The position numbers and the translations under genes are program-made. The notes beneath the pieces were generated by a model. It was given only the letters and a program-made list of their open reading frames with translations, was not told the DNA's origin and made no database searches. Of a stretch of DNA of 64,000 nt, positions 11,101-22,318 are shown piece by piece (within the stretch, counting starts at the first letter, position 1; every line of letters starts with the position of its first letter). The DNA lies in NCBI GenBank assembly GCA_037042915.1, contig CM073200.1:3282832-3346831 (forward strand). The letters are read 5' to 3'. This stretch comes from Auricularia sp. M13. Lineage: Eukaryota; Basidiomycota; Agaricomycetes; Auriculariales; Auriculariaceae.

Positions 11101-13527
11101 AGCACCCTTCAGACCGGGAAGCGGCGGGAGTTCGCCTGGACTCGTCAAGCAGGCCGCATCCATAGAGCCTGTGCATGGTCAGTAATTGTGGGGACACATA
11201 CCAAATGAAGGGCTTACCGATAGGCTTGTTGACGCCATGTCTGTACAGCAGTCTCGACAACTCCTTCGGGTCCCACCCGTTGTAGCTCTCGCGGATAAGA
11301 CTATTGATGCCCAACCGGCTCACGAAGTGCACGTCCATCTCCTCACTGCCCGTGAACAGCTCGGCGCACACATACAGATTGGGGTTGACGACGCGCGCAG
11401 CGTCAAGGAGCGCGATGCCGACATGCAGCGGCGTCGAGTGGCAGTTGTCGATGCGGAACCCGTCGAACGTGCCCGCGAGCTCGCATACGTACTCCGTCAT
11501 GTACTTCCAGAGCCAGGGGTTGTCCTCCGGCCCCGCGCCATAGCGCAGCTTCACGCAATCTCCCCAAGCGATGACCTCGCGCCGCAGGTACGACTTGGAC
11601 GGTGGCATCGCGAAGTTGACAAGCGGGTCCGCATCCCAGATCCAGCCGTTGTTGGCCACGGCCAGCGCGAGCGGGTCGTGCTTCTCCGTGCGCGCGTTGC
11701 GCGGGATGCGCGTGAAGTAGTGGTCGACGAGCGGGAGCCTTGCGTTCAGCGTGAGCAACTGCAATGAGAAAATTGGGCAACGACTGACTTCTCGGTGATC
11801 TCGCCCCACTTGGGGCCGTGGTCCGCAAGACGCGTGTACTCGAGGCGCCCCTTGATCTGCTTGAATGCGATTTGCGTGTCCTCCGTCCACTCTTCGTATA
11901 GCGGGACGTTGATCACATCCACAACGCGCACCCATGCATCCGCGAGCGCCTCGACGTCAGAGATGTCTACGAACGCCTCTTTGACGAGCGACGCAGCGAC
12001 CTTGGGATCGACTGTTCGGGAGTACCGGTGGCCGAAGGTGTCCAAGCCCTGGATGAGTTTCTCGGTCCTGAGAATATTGGCGAGTTCGACGACAGTGCGT
12101 CCCTGCACGTCGGGCCCTGACCAGGGAGGGACTTGGCCGGACGATAAAACAGAGCTGACGGCTGCGCGCTGCTTTCCGACGTCGAGGACATAGTATTGCC
12201 ACATGTTGAGCGCGTCGACGTCTTGCTTCAGGCCGGCGATGAGGGCATCCACGTCGGCCTGGCTTGTGACGCGCACGGGCAAGCCACGGGCTCCGACATC
12301 CTTAGAGAATTCGAGAATGGCAGTGTCGAGTTCGTAGGCAGGCATAAGATGCGGGGTGTTGAACGGGCTATAGCCTAGAGTGCGCTGTGAGCCAATGCAT
12401 AGATGGAGCATCGAATCACTGACCGGCTTCGGGGTGGTCTTGCAGCCACTCGCTGTTGTTCGCGGTATGGTTGAGCACGACATCGGTGAGGCTGAGAAGA
12501 CCATGGTCGTCGCGCGCGACGCGCAACATTTCCTTGACCTTGTCCCTGCCGTCCTTTGCGCTCCCCTTCCAGCCCTCTTCGAACAGCGCGGCGTCGTAGG
12601 CCATCTGATCGGCAATACTGTATGGGCTCTTGCTCTCACCGCGCTGCTGCAGCGGCGTAAAGTGGAGCATGTTGTACCCTCGCTGCTGGGCCTCGAGGAG
12701 ATGCGGCTTCCATTCGCTCAGCGGGCCCATCCATTTGGACACGACGGTGAGGATGACGAGTCCGTCGAGGGAGATGTGCGAGGGCGTCTTGTTGAGCTCT
12801 CCGCCGCCTTGCGAAGCCGAGAGCGGCACGTGGGTGGGCGACAGGACAGGCGCGCGGCCTTTAACTGTGAGGATGGGGTCGATGTTGAAGTATCCCTCGC
12901 GGCCCTTGACGCGCTTTCCGACGGGACCGTCGTCGTATTCGATCCAGTAGACAAAGGCGCCTGCGTGGGAGATGGGAAGGTCGATCTGGACGGGCTTGGA
13001 GAACGTCGCCGGAAGCCTGACCGGGAGCCCGGGTTATGACAGACAGACAGACAGAGGCAGGCCGCTTACTTTCGCTCGACGAACTTGGAGCGCTCGAACT
13101 TGCCGCCGTCGAGGGGGAAGTTGGTCTTGAGGACGCCGTTTCTAGTGGCCGGGGTGCCCGACTGGAGCGTGACGCGGAGCACATAGGGCCGGTATGGCGG
13201 CGGAAGGCGAATATACTGCACAGGGGCGGGTCAGGCGGGGCACGACGCGCGCGATAGGGGCAGACAGCAGCATACCGCCCTGTCCTTGTTGGGGCCGCCG
13301 TCGGGGTCGAGCTCGAGCTCGTAGACGCGGACGGGCTGGTCGCCCTCCGCCGGCGCCGACGAGAAGAAGTCGATGGCCTCGTCGGCGGGCGTCTTGGGCG
13401 TCTTGAGGCCCGAGGGGTGCTCGACGCCGGGGTCGACGGTGCTGGGGGGGATCTGGATGGACGATGGCTTGTGGGCGCCGTTGAGGGCGTGCTTGGCGGT
13501 GGCGGCGACCTTGTCCTTGACTCCCAT
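8144..13527 (-). CDS. GDB1: glycogen debranching enzyme
   Basis: This is a large two-activity enzyme: a 4-alpha-glucanotransferase that moves maltosyl and maltotriosyl stubs, and an amylo-alpha-1,6-glucosidase that removes the branch glucose. The start at 13527 reads [17 protein letters not shown]. The transferase half (GH13-like) shows [13 protein letters not shown] with its Asp near 11,448 and [14 protein letters not shown] with its Glu near 11,361. The C-terminal glucosidase half (GH133) shows [18 protein letters not shown] near 9,630, [17 protein letters not shown] near 9,080 and [17 protein letters not shown] near 8,430. The last exon ends [12 protein letters not shown] with the stop at 8146-8144. 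At roughly 1,550 residues over many exons the size fits the family. It acts in cytosolic glycogen breakdown and shares a 164-bp promoter interval with PAT1. Confidence 0.95.
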
Positions 13528-13691
13528 GGTCGACGCGGACGGTGGGCAAGAGGAGGAGGAAGGAAGATGGAGGGATTTGCCGAGACGCGTCGAGAATTCA
13601 TGCTCTCGCGGACGTCGACGTCATTTTCCTAGACGCGCGCGGGTCCTGATCGCGCCCTCGGCCGGCCCCGGCAGTGCGACCGACTCCCACC
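13528..13691. promoter_or_regulatory. bidirectional promoter of GDB1 and PAT1
   Basis: Only 164 bp separate the two start codons, which point away from each other, so both promoters must lie here or within the 5' UTRs. I recognise no specific binding site. Whether the genes are co-regulated cannot be told from sequence. Confidence 0.6.
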
Positions 13692-16661
13692 ATGGCCTTC
13701 TTTGGCCTCAGTTCGTCGCTCGAGGAAGAGCGCAACAAGGCAAGCTCCCCAGAGCGGTCACGGGACCCCCAATACTCAGTATAATCTTTAGTTTTACCAG
13801 AAAGGCGCGTTAGAAGAGGACGTCGAGGTATACACCTGGGGCGAGGCTGGATACGACGGCCTCGGCGACGCGCTCCAGGAGGGCAACGACGAGCTCAACG
13901 ACGAGACATTTGGCGGCTCAGAGCCCGTCGGTGCGCCAATTGTTGCCAAGGTGTCCTGTGCTCGCTGTCTGATGCAGCGCAGGCAAGGACTTTGACTTTT
14001 CGGGCCAGACCCAGCAGTTCGCGCCCAGCGAGCTTCAACACCACCACCACCAGCAACACCAGAAGAAGGCAGCGCCCCAAGCGCCAGGCAAGCCGATCTG
14101 ACTCTGCGCCGTCGCGACGCAATGCTTACAGCAGCCAGCCGAACAACATGCGCCCGCCCCGAGCGACCCCAGATGGGACGATCGCAACGCGCTCAACGCT
14201 ATGCTCTCGCGCGTAGGAGGCTCAAACAGACACGCCCAAACGGAGCGCCCCCCGCCCATCCATCGCGCCCAGAGCTCCCATTCGTCGGCAAGCCATCACC
14301 AGGCACTCCAGGCCCACGTTCCCGCGGAGGACATCCAGGCCGAACTGCTCGCACTATCCATGCGCGCTCGCCAGCAGGAGCGCAGCCAGCGCAATACCCC
14401 ACGCCCGCCGATGACGATGGAGGAGGTCGAGGAGCAGCTGCTCCGCGAGCAGCTCCTACGCCGTGAGCAGGAACAACAGCAACTACTCTTGCTCCAGCAG
14501 CAGCAACAAGCCGAACAGGAGCTTCTTCTCCGCCAGCAGGAAATGTTCATCCAGCAGCAGCGTCTGCAGCAGCAGCAACAGCAGATGCAGATCCTGCAAC
14601 AGCAACAACTCGAATACGCTGCACGCCACGGCGTCGGGCACGCGCACTCGCAGTCGCACTCGCGCACCTTCTCCGAGCAGGCGCTCATTCAACAGCAGAT
14701 GCAGGAGCGCCTGCACATGCTGCGCAACGATACCCAGCGCCAGCAGGCCCAGATCGCGCTGCAGCAGCACCCCGAGTTCCTAGCCCTGGACGAACAGCAG
14801 CGCGCCGCCATACTCAACGAGGCCCAGCGCAAGATCATGCAGACCGAGCAGCTCGAGGAAAAGCGCCGCCGCCGCGTCATCAAGATGCAGCGCATGTCCA
14901 AGTACAACGACCTCATGACCCAGTCCGACAAGGACTTCATCACCCGCATCCAAGTCTCTCAACTCGTCACCGAGGACCCCTACGTCGAAGACTACTACGC
15001 TCAGGTCTACAGCAGCCATCTGCGCCAAAACGGCGGCGAGGAGCGGATTCTGAAGCTGGGTTCTGGGGGCGTCGGGCTGGGCATGCCGGGCACGCGTGCG
15101 GGAAGGAGGGAGAACGCTATGCAGCGGATGCAGCAGCAAGTCGAGAGGATCGTCAAGCACGCTCAGCAGAGGGACAAGGAGAAGGCGACAAACGCTCTAC
15201 ACTACCTTCAGGGTGCTTTGGGCAAGACCGCGGGCCGCAGTTACAAGGCTGCACCGAGACAGCTTCTGCAAGTCGATAACGCAGCGAACGGCTCGTCATC
15301 ACCCAAGAAGGCCGCCGGTCACATCTCGAAGGAGGATGCAGGGGATGCGGCAAAGAACCCTGCAGTTCTGAACGCTTTCAACGAGCAGGTATGAAGCGTA
15401 TCGTAGCGGATGATGTGGAAGGTTGATTGTTTCTTCAGACAACGGTGCAAGATACACCACTGAAGCCATTGGACCGCCACCAACTCCTCATCTACATTGA
15501 AAACCTCATCACCAAGTTCTTGGACGTCGACTTGTTGCGCCGTCGCATCCAAGCAGATGGGTCACCAGAACTGTGGGTTGCTGCTCCCGTGTGGATGAAA
15601 GCAAATTTATAGGTTTTGTAGCATTGCCGAGGCCGAAGAACTCGTTGAGAAGATCTACCGTGACCTTAATATCATGGTTCCTCTGGAGGCTAGGTGACTA
15701 AATGGTCTTCTCAATTCTGCATGATTGACTTACCGCTCTCACAGCGAGCCGCATCCCTTCATCGTTCTTCTCGGGCCCGCCAAAGGGAAACGCATCTTCC
15801 CGCGGCTGCACGGCACATTCAACAACGGCCAGCTGACGAACGTCATCACGCTTCTCCTCGCAACCTTCTACCAGCTCGACGTCGTCCAGAACGCGCATCT
15901 ACTCGACACGCTCGACGACTCGCCGCAGAAGGCCGAGACGGAGCGCCAGACACAGATATTCCAGGAATGCGTCATACAGACTATCGGCCGCGTGCTCGCC
16001 ACCGCGCCGCTTGGGATGGTCGCTGGGTTACTGAGGGTGCTTGTTTCGAGGAATGTGGCATATGTGGCGATGTCGAAGGTACGGTTCTTTGAGTTTGTAT
16101 GCCCGAGTTGCCTTGCTGACCCACTTGAACGCGCAGCCCGGTCTGTCTTTGATTACTGAGCTGCTGAACCGCGCGCATGTCATACTGCAATCGAGTGGGC
16201 CTACCTCGCCCGACGCGCCTTCGCCCGATGAATTGCAGTCATGGTCCGTAGGCCTCTTGCTATAGGCGATCTCTTCATTGACTTATCCGTCTTGTTTTTG
16301 CAGGACGATGGTCTACAACGAGCTCTTCCACGCGCTCCTCGACCATCTCTACACCATATTCCCCTCCGTACGCATTGTCGCGAATGCCTCGACGAACCCA
16401 GCGTACTTCAGCCGGCCGCCGCACGTGCCCGAGTTCGTAGACCAGCACGTGTGGCACTTCGTCGCGCTGCTCGCGGCGCACGGTAACGCCGCCGAGCACC
16501 ACTCCACGATTATTGTGCGCATCCGCGACAAGGTGCTCGAGAACATCAAGGCCATTCAGAATCGCTGGGTCGCGTCGGAGGAGGAGCTGCTGCTCAAGAA
16601 GACCGACATCAACTTGCTGCTCAACGTCATTGGGCTCGATGCGTCGCAGATACAGGTGTAG
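13692..16661 (+). CDS. PAT1: PAT1 mRNA decapping activator
   Basis: Pat1 is a cytoplasmic P-body scaffold that links deadenylated mRNA, the Lsm1-7 ring and the decapping enzyme. The N-terminus (MAFFGLSSSLEEERNK, then VYTWGEAGYDGLGDALQEG and ELNDETFGG) is the conserved Pat1 N-motif. A long Gln-rich region follows at about 14,440-14,800, then YNDLMTQSDKDFITRIQVSQL, which is the conserved middle motif. The C-terminal helical domain runs from about 15,440 (HQLLIYIENLITKFLDVDLL, IFPRLHGTFNNGQL, YNELFHALLDHLYTIFPS) to the stop at 16659-16661. Two early introns appear to use GC donors (AACAAG|GCAAGC and CGCCAG|GCAAGC). Total length is about 850 residues. Confidence 0.93.
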
Positions 16662-16971
16662 CCCGGCACGAGTTGTGTGAACGCGTGAGCGTTGACGGAA
16701 AGGGCGGATAGAATTGCAGGCCCATCGATAGCTCGTGTACCGGTTGTAAAATGCTTTGGGTGGACTCGACAGCGCTAATATTTATGCTACAGCAAATCCA
16801 GAATCATGGCCCGAGAGGAGGTTACACGCATTGGCTTGTGGAACTTGACGCCGCTTGACGCGTGACGTGCCGTTCATCCTCCAGTCATTGCATACGAAAT
16901 GATGCGGCGATCCACATCCAATGCCTATGAAATACAGTCTTACAGACAGTACGAGCGCCTTCCCTGGGGAG
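16662..16971. other. intergenic
   Basis: This 310-bp gap between PAT1 and the first esterase gene should contain the PAT1 3' UTR and the esterase promoter. No other feature is visible. Confidence 0.5.
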
Positions 16972-18656
16972 ATGTTCACTGCACCGTCTCAGGCGTTGTT
17001 GCTGGGTCTCGTCGCTCCGGCGCTCGCCCTCAGCCCGGCTCGGCGGTGTGCGAAACTCGCGCAGACGCATATCCAGCACGCACACTCGATTGACGCGGTC
17101 TACCTACGCGCCAATGAGAGCTACCGCATTCCCGCCGTGTGCGGCATGGGTCTCGCGGACGACCTGCTCGCGCAGACCAGCGTCAACGTCTGCGTAGTCA
17201 ACATCGTGTACAACACCTCGCAGAGCAGCGCGACGCGCATCGAGACTTGGCTGCCGGACCCCGACGCGTGGTACGGCCGCATCCTCGGCACGGGCGGCGG
17301 CGGCCTGGGCGGCTGTATCGACTACGACGACCTCAGATGGGGCCCCTCGCTGCACTTTGCGACATTCGGCCACGACGGCGGCCACGATGGCCCCTCCGGC
17401 GCGGCGTTCGCCCAGTCGGACGAGATCGTCAAGGACTACGCCTACCGCGGCCTGCACGTCGCCGCCCAGACGTCCAAGCTGCTCGTGCGCGCGTACTACG
17501 GCCGCCCGCAGGACAAAACGTATTATGTCGGCTGCTCGAACGGCGGCCGGCAGGGCCTGCGCATCGCCCAGGACTACCCCGCCGACTTCGACGGCTTGCT
17601 CGCCGGCGCTCCCGCATTCAACTTTATCAACCTGCTCGCCCAAAGCAACATTGCCAACCTGGCCGCGCACAAGCTGGCCGATTCGGACTGGACGCTTGTG
17701 AAGAACGAGATCCTCAGGCAATGCGACGGACTGGATGGTCTACACGACAACATACCCCGATGCTTGCCAATTCTTGCCGGAGGTCTTGCTCTGCGAAGGC
17801 GAAAAGCGGAACGACTGCCTGTCACTGGAGCAGGTGGAGGCCGTCCGCACGATCCACTCCCTTCTCTACGGCGAGCATGGCGAGTTCCTCGCTCCTCGCC
17901 TCGATCCTGGAGCCGTGGTCGACGAGATGTTTTGGCCTATCATCTTCGGCCCATCCTATTATCAGTTCGGACAGGTCAGCATGCAAGCCAGCTCGATGAT
18001 TTCTTTATCCTAGCATTTCAGCGTCTGATAACCGCTCCAGGAATGGTGGCAATACGTCGTCTATAACGACAGCACTTGGGAACCCAGCGCTAACTTCGGG
18101 CTCAAAGAGATCGCCGATGCGCACAAACGAGATGTGCAACTTCCCGTCAGCTCGTTTAACCCAGACCTGTCCGCTTTCCGCAAGCGCGGTGGCAAACTGC
18201 TTACCTACCACGGCGGTAGAGACATCGTCAGTCCCTGCCTTATTATTCTTCTCGTTGTCATCATCTCATATTGCCGTACAGCTCATCCCGCGAGGCACGT
18301 CGCTATGGTACTATCAGCTTGTGCAGCACAAGTTGTCGCTCCCGCCCAGCAAGATGGACGAGTTCTACCGGCTCTTCCTCGTACCCGGCATGAATCACTG
18401 TTACATGGGTGTCGGTGCATGGCAGATTGGTCAGATTAGCTTCGGCGCCTGGTCCAACTCGTCCGACTCGAACGCGTTGCTGGCTCTCGTGGATTGGGTT
18501 GAAAAGGGCGAGGCTCCCGAGACGATCCGCGGGTCCACGGACGGCTCAAGTAACTCCACGACCCCAGGCCCAAAGACGAGGCTCCATTGCAAGTATCCTG
18601 CGACGAGCTTGTGGAAGCCCGATGTGCAGGACTGGGTGTGCGTAGACACGCCATAG
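16972..18656 (+). pseudogene. tannase/feruloyl esterase-like gene with a frame change
   Basis: Tannase-family enzymes are secreted Ser hydrolases that cleave gallate or ferulate esters of plant phenolics. The frame from ATG 16972 starts with a signal peptide (ALLLGLVAPALALS) and carries the nucleophile motif VGCSNGGRQG, a HGGRD acid motif and MNHC, the Cys-Ser / Asp-His-Cys arrangement of the family. The coding frame shifts near 17,740-17,760: compared with the paralogue, 10 bases stand where it has 18, between GLHD and DACQFLPEV, and no intron fits. Downstream the protein continues normally through two introns to VCVDTP. It may be a young pseudogene, an assembly error or an unusual splice. 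I call the homology firmly and the functionality not. Confidence 0.7.
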
Positions 18657-19116
18657 TCCGGCCTTGCCATTCCTTCAAAAAGGTGATGACCCAGCGTCAT
18701 ACACCACGCTCATAATACGAAGTGTCTCCCGTGCTTTGTATCAACGTTCTGCCCGATGCGTTTGCACTTCATCGGCCTTGTTGGAGTCCGACTCGTCACT
18801 CAACGTAACGTTTAAGGATAGTGTGATAGAATGTCCCCACGCACACGCGTTGCGCACAACATGGGACGTCGACATGCCGCTAGCAAGTGCTATAGCGAGA
18901 GCAATTGTGCAGGCTTGTGATCGCTCTGTCCGACCCCGCACAGAGCGGAGGGGCTCGCGGGAAATCCCAGCGATCCTTCGTCCTCCTGACCTTTGCCCAT
19001 CGTTGCGGCACGTCGGCGTCGGGCATCATGATTACTATCAAACTGAATGGTCATAAATGGGCCGCTGTTGCCCTGCGTTGTGTTCGCTCAGGCTCGTCAC
19101 GCACTTTCTGGCAGGG
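18657..19116. other. intergenic between tandem esterases
   Basis: This 460-bp spacer between the two tannase-like genes has no recognisable gene and presumably holds the promoter of the second copy. Confidence 0.5.
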
Positions 19117-20844
19117 ATGTTCAGCCCGCCGTCGTCGCTCGTTTTGTTCGGTTTGCTCGCTCCGGCGCTCGCGCTGACTCCCGTCCAACGATGCGCGAAC
19201 CTGGCGCAGACTCGTATCCAGCATGTCCATTCGCTCGACACGCGATACCTCCGCGCCAACGAGACCTACCGCATTCCCGCGTCGTGCGGAACCCCAGACC
19301 TCCTTGCTCAGGCTCCCATCAACGTTTGCGTTGTCAACGTCATATACAACACATCCCGAGCCAGCGCAACCCGTATAGAAGTATGGCTACCTGACCCCGA
19401 GACGTGGTATGGTCGTGTCCTGGGTACTGGTGGTAGCGGTGTCGGTGGATGTGCGTCCTTGAACGTGATCCTGTCTTGTCATTGAACTAATAAGGCTCTC
19501 AGGCGTCGATTATGACAACATGAAGTGGGGTTCTACTCTGCACTTTGCCGCTTTCGGTCACGACGGCGGGCACGACGGCGCGACGGGCGAGGCATTCATC
19601 AAGTCTGACGAGATCGTTGCCGACTACGCCTACCGCGGGCTCCACGTCGCCGCTCAGACCTCAAAACTGCTGGTGCGCGCGTATTACGGCCGCCCACAAG
19701 ACAAAACGTACTACGTCGGCTGCTCGAACGGCGGCCGGCAAGGCCTGCGCAACGCGCAGGACTACCCCGACGACTTTGACGGTATACTCGCAGGCGCCCC
19801 CGCCGTTAACTTCATCCCCGTTCTGGGGCAGATGGGCAGGACTAATATCGCCGGGCGCAAGCTGGACGATGCCGCCTGGGCGCTCGTGAAGAGTGAACTT
19901 GTCAGGCAGTGCGACGGTTTGGACGGGTTGCGCGACGGCGCGATCAGCGAGCCTAATGCTTGCCAATTCCTGCCCGAAGTTCTGCTCTGTGAGGGGGAGA
20001 AGCGCGACGACTGTCTGTCGGTGGAACAGGTCGAGGCTGTCCGCACGATCCACTCGCCGCTCTACGGGGAGCACGGCGAGCTGCTCTCGCCTCGGCTCGA
20101 TCCTGGCGCTGTGCGTTCTGAGCAATTCTTCGCTCTTGCCTTCGATCCAAACTTCAATCCACTTTCTCTGGTGGGGGACTTGCTCGTTATTATACTTGTC
20201 CTCTTCAGTGTCTCACTGCTTTTGCAGGACTGGTGGCGATACGTGGTCTACCGAAACGCCACATGGCAACCCAGCCCGAACTTCGGGCTTCGAGAAATTG
20301 CCGATGCTGAGAAGCGGGACGCCAAAGTGCAGGTCAGCTCATGGAACCCAGACATTTCAGCTTTCCGCAAGCGCGGTAGGAAATTGCTCGTGTGGCACGG
20401 CAATCAGGATCTAGTCCGTGGAGTTCCATCCGTTTACTGTCCTACACTTACGCCGCCATTCAGCTCATCCCTTCCAACACCGCGATATGGTACTACCAGC
20501 GTGTTGCTCGGAGATTATCCCTCCCTGTCTCCAAGATGGATGACTTTTATCGTCTCTTCGTTATTCCAGGCATGGACCACTGTGGCGCCGGGCCTGGGGC
20601 TTGGAGATTTGGGCAGATGTCCTATGCCGAATGGTCCAACTCGTCTGACTCCAATGCGCTATTGGCACTGGTAGATTGGGTTGAGAAAGGCAAGGCACCT
20701 GCGACGCTTCGTGGGCTGACAGGCGCATTCCCCGTTGACCCAGCAGATCCGACAATCCAGACGAGCAGGCTTCACTGCAGCTACCCGACCAGAAGCGTGT
20801 GGAAACCGGAGGCCCAAGACTGGGACTGTGTAGACTTTCCATAA
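19117..20844 (+). CDS. tannase/feruloyl esterase family protein
   Basis: This is an intact second copy of the secreted tannase-like esterase, about 520 residues in four exons. It begins MFSPPSSLVLFGLLAPALALT, a clear signal peptide, so the enzyme should be exported. It then shows NMKWGSTLHFAAFGHDGGHD, the nucleophile motif VGCSNGGRQG, the acid in VWHGNQD and the base in PGMDHC, with the paired cysteines next to Ser and His. Introns lie at about 19,454-19,501, 20,170-20,228 and 20,412-20,460, each with clear acceptors. It ends DWDCVDFP. It probably acts on plant-wall phenolic esters, but gallate and ferulate specificities cannot be separated by eye. It is a tandem duplicate of the gene at 16,972. 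Confidence 0.85.
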
Positions 20845-21104
20845 GTATGGTAGCTATTTGGTTGTTCATTGAGTACATGGTTACCGGCAGGACTGCAGGA
20901 TTTTGATGATTTGGGCAGGAAAAGAGTAATCGCTCAAGTGCTAGCAACAGCTTGCATGGGTCACAAAATACAAGCAGGCAAGATGTCTTGAAATCCAAAG
21001 AGGAAAGCACGAGCAACTTGATGAACTATGGAAAGGAGTGTTATGGTTTCCAGAATCCAAGGAGATCTCACTGAATGCATGCTCTGCTTTGTGTCATGGT
21101 GACT

Positions 21105-21699
21105 GCTATATCAGTATCACAGATTATTGAGAAGAGAGCAACTTGGAGAACAACTACGAGGAGCGCAGAGGCCGCTCGTGCCTGTATTTATAGCTAGCCA
21201 ATAAGAATATTCTACAGGATTCGGTATCTATGACACAAGTATCCTACGAGTATCCTATGAGTATCCTACGGAACTAGCGGGATCCCAGAGGTATCCCAAA
21301 TGTTCTTACACGGTCCGTCAGCGCTGAGTAATCACACTCCAACACTCCCCCTCGACGACGTGACCATCAAGTTGATCTCATGCCCAAATTGGACACAAGA
21401 GACTCGAAGCGCGAGCAGGGCAGTGCCTTCGTGAGAAGGTCTGCCAGATTGTCCTCAGATGCACAGTGCGTTACCACGATGGCTCCATCGGAGACCATCT
21501 GCCGTATATAGTGGTAATGCACATCTATGTGCTTGCTGCGTGCATGCGAGACCTGCGTGTTTGCCGAGGCAATTGCGCTTTGATTATCCGTGAGCAGAGT
21601 TGTGGGACTCTGTTGCGCAATGCCGAGCTCGGAGAGTAGAGCGTGCAGCCACATGATCTCAGATGCAGCACCGCTCGCCGCCATGTATTCGGCTTCCAC
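21105..21699 (-). mobile_element. Ty1/copia remnant (RNase H end plus 3' LTR)
   Basis: The minus strand holds the last part of a copia polyprotein, the RNase H segment with VEAEYMAASGAASEIMWL and DNLADLLTKALP, followed by a purine-rich tract and an LTR that starts TGTTGGAGTG at 21344 and carries a TATAAATA box near 21,190. The far LTR edge is uncertain, placed at about 21,105. The element is broken; its other end is cut off at 21,699 by the gypsy LTR. It is older than the elements that interrupt it. Confidence 0.75.
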
Positions 21700-21997
21700 T
21701 GTTACGCCCATGCATCCAGTTTGCCTCCGTTTGCCTCCGATCTGATACCCGCTTTATTTCCGCTCCGTAATCCGTGATCTCTGATTGTATATCCGTTCCG
21801 CTCTCCGTGATCTCCGCCTGATCCGATTTCCGCTTCTATCTTGTTCTATCTCACTCTCTCCCTCCATCTCGTTCTCTCTCATTCTACGCCACGTCAGTCC
21901 CACGTAGGCACTACGTCACTTCCGCAGCACACTTGCGTCATAGGAATATTCTAGATCCTGTTCCGACTGATGTGTCTCTGTTCTGCTCTCTATCCCG

Positions 21998-22197
21998 TAT
22001 CGGAATTCATGCAGTGCAGCCACGTGCTAGCCACTGACGCTTTCCGATCGGTCCGTCTTGTAGCTCTGTATGTACGTTCTCACAGTGCATGTTCCTCATG
22101 TATTTCCGATATCACGATTGCTATGTACATGCGTGAGTGCCTCGAGGCACTCACGTTCGTTGCCCTCTTACTCCCTCCGTCCCTGCGAGACGCGAGA
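21998..22197 (+). repeat. 5' LTR of the copia element
   Basis: The 200-bp LTR begins TATCGGAATTC and ends GACGCGAGA, not the usual TG...CA, with edges fixed by the target duplication and by comparison with its partner. Confidence 0.93.
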
Positions 22198-22318
22198 GGT
22201 TATGAGCCCCGGGCTCTAACACGTCGACGTCGCCAATCGCCTAACATCGCACCCTACCCACTTGCTATACGGCCGCTGAAACGAAACGAATACGCACGCA
22301 CGCACGCACAGACCCACG

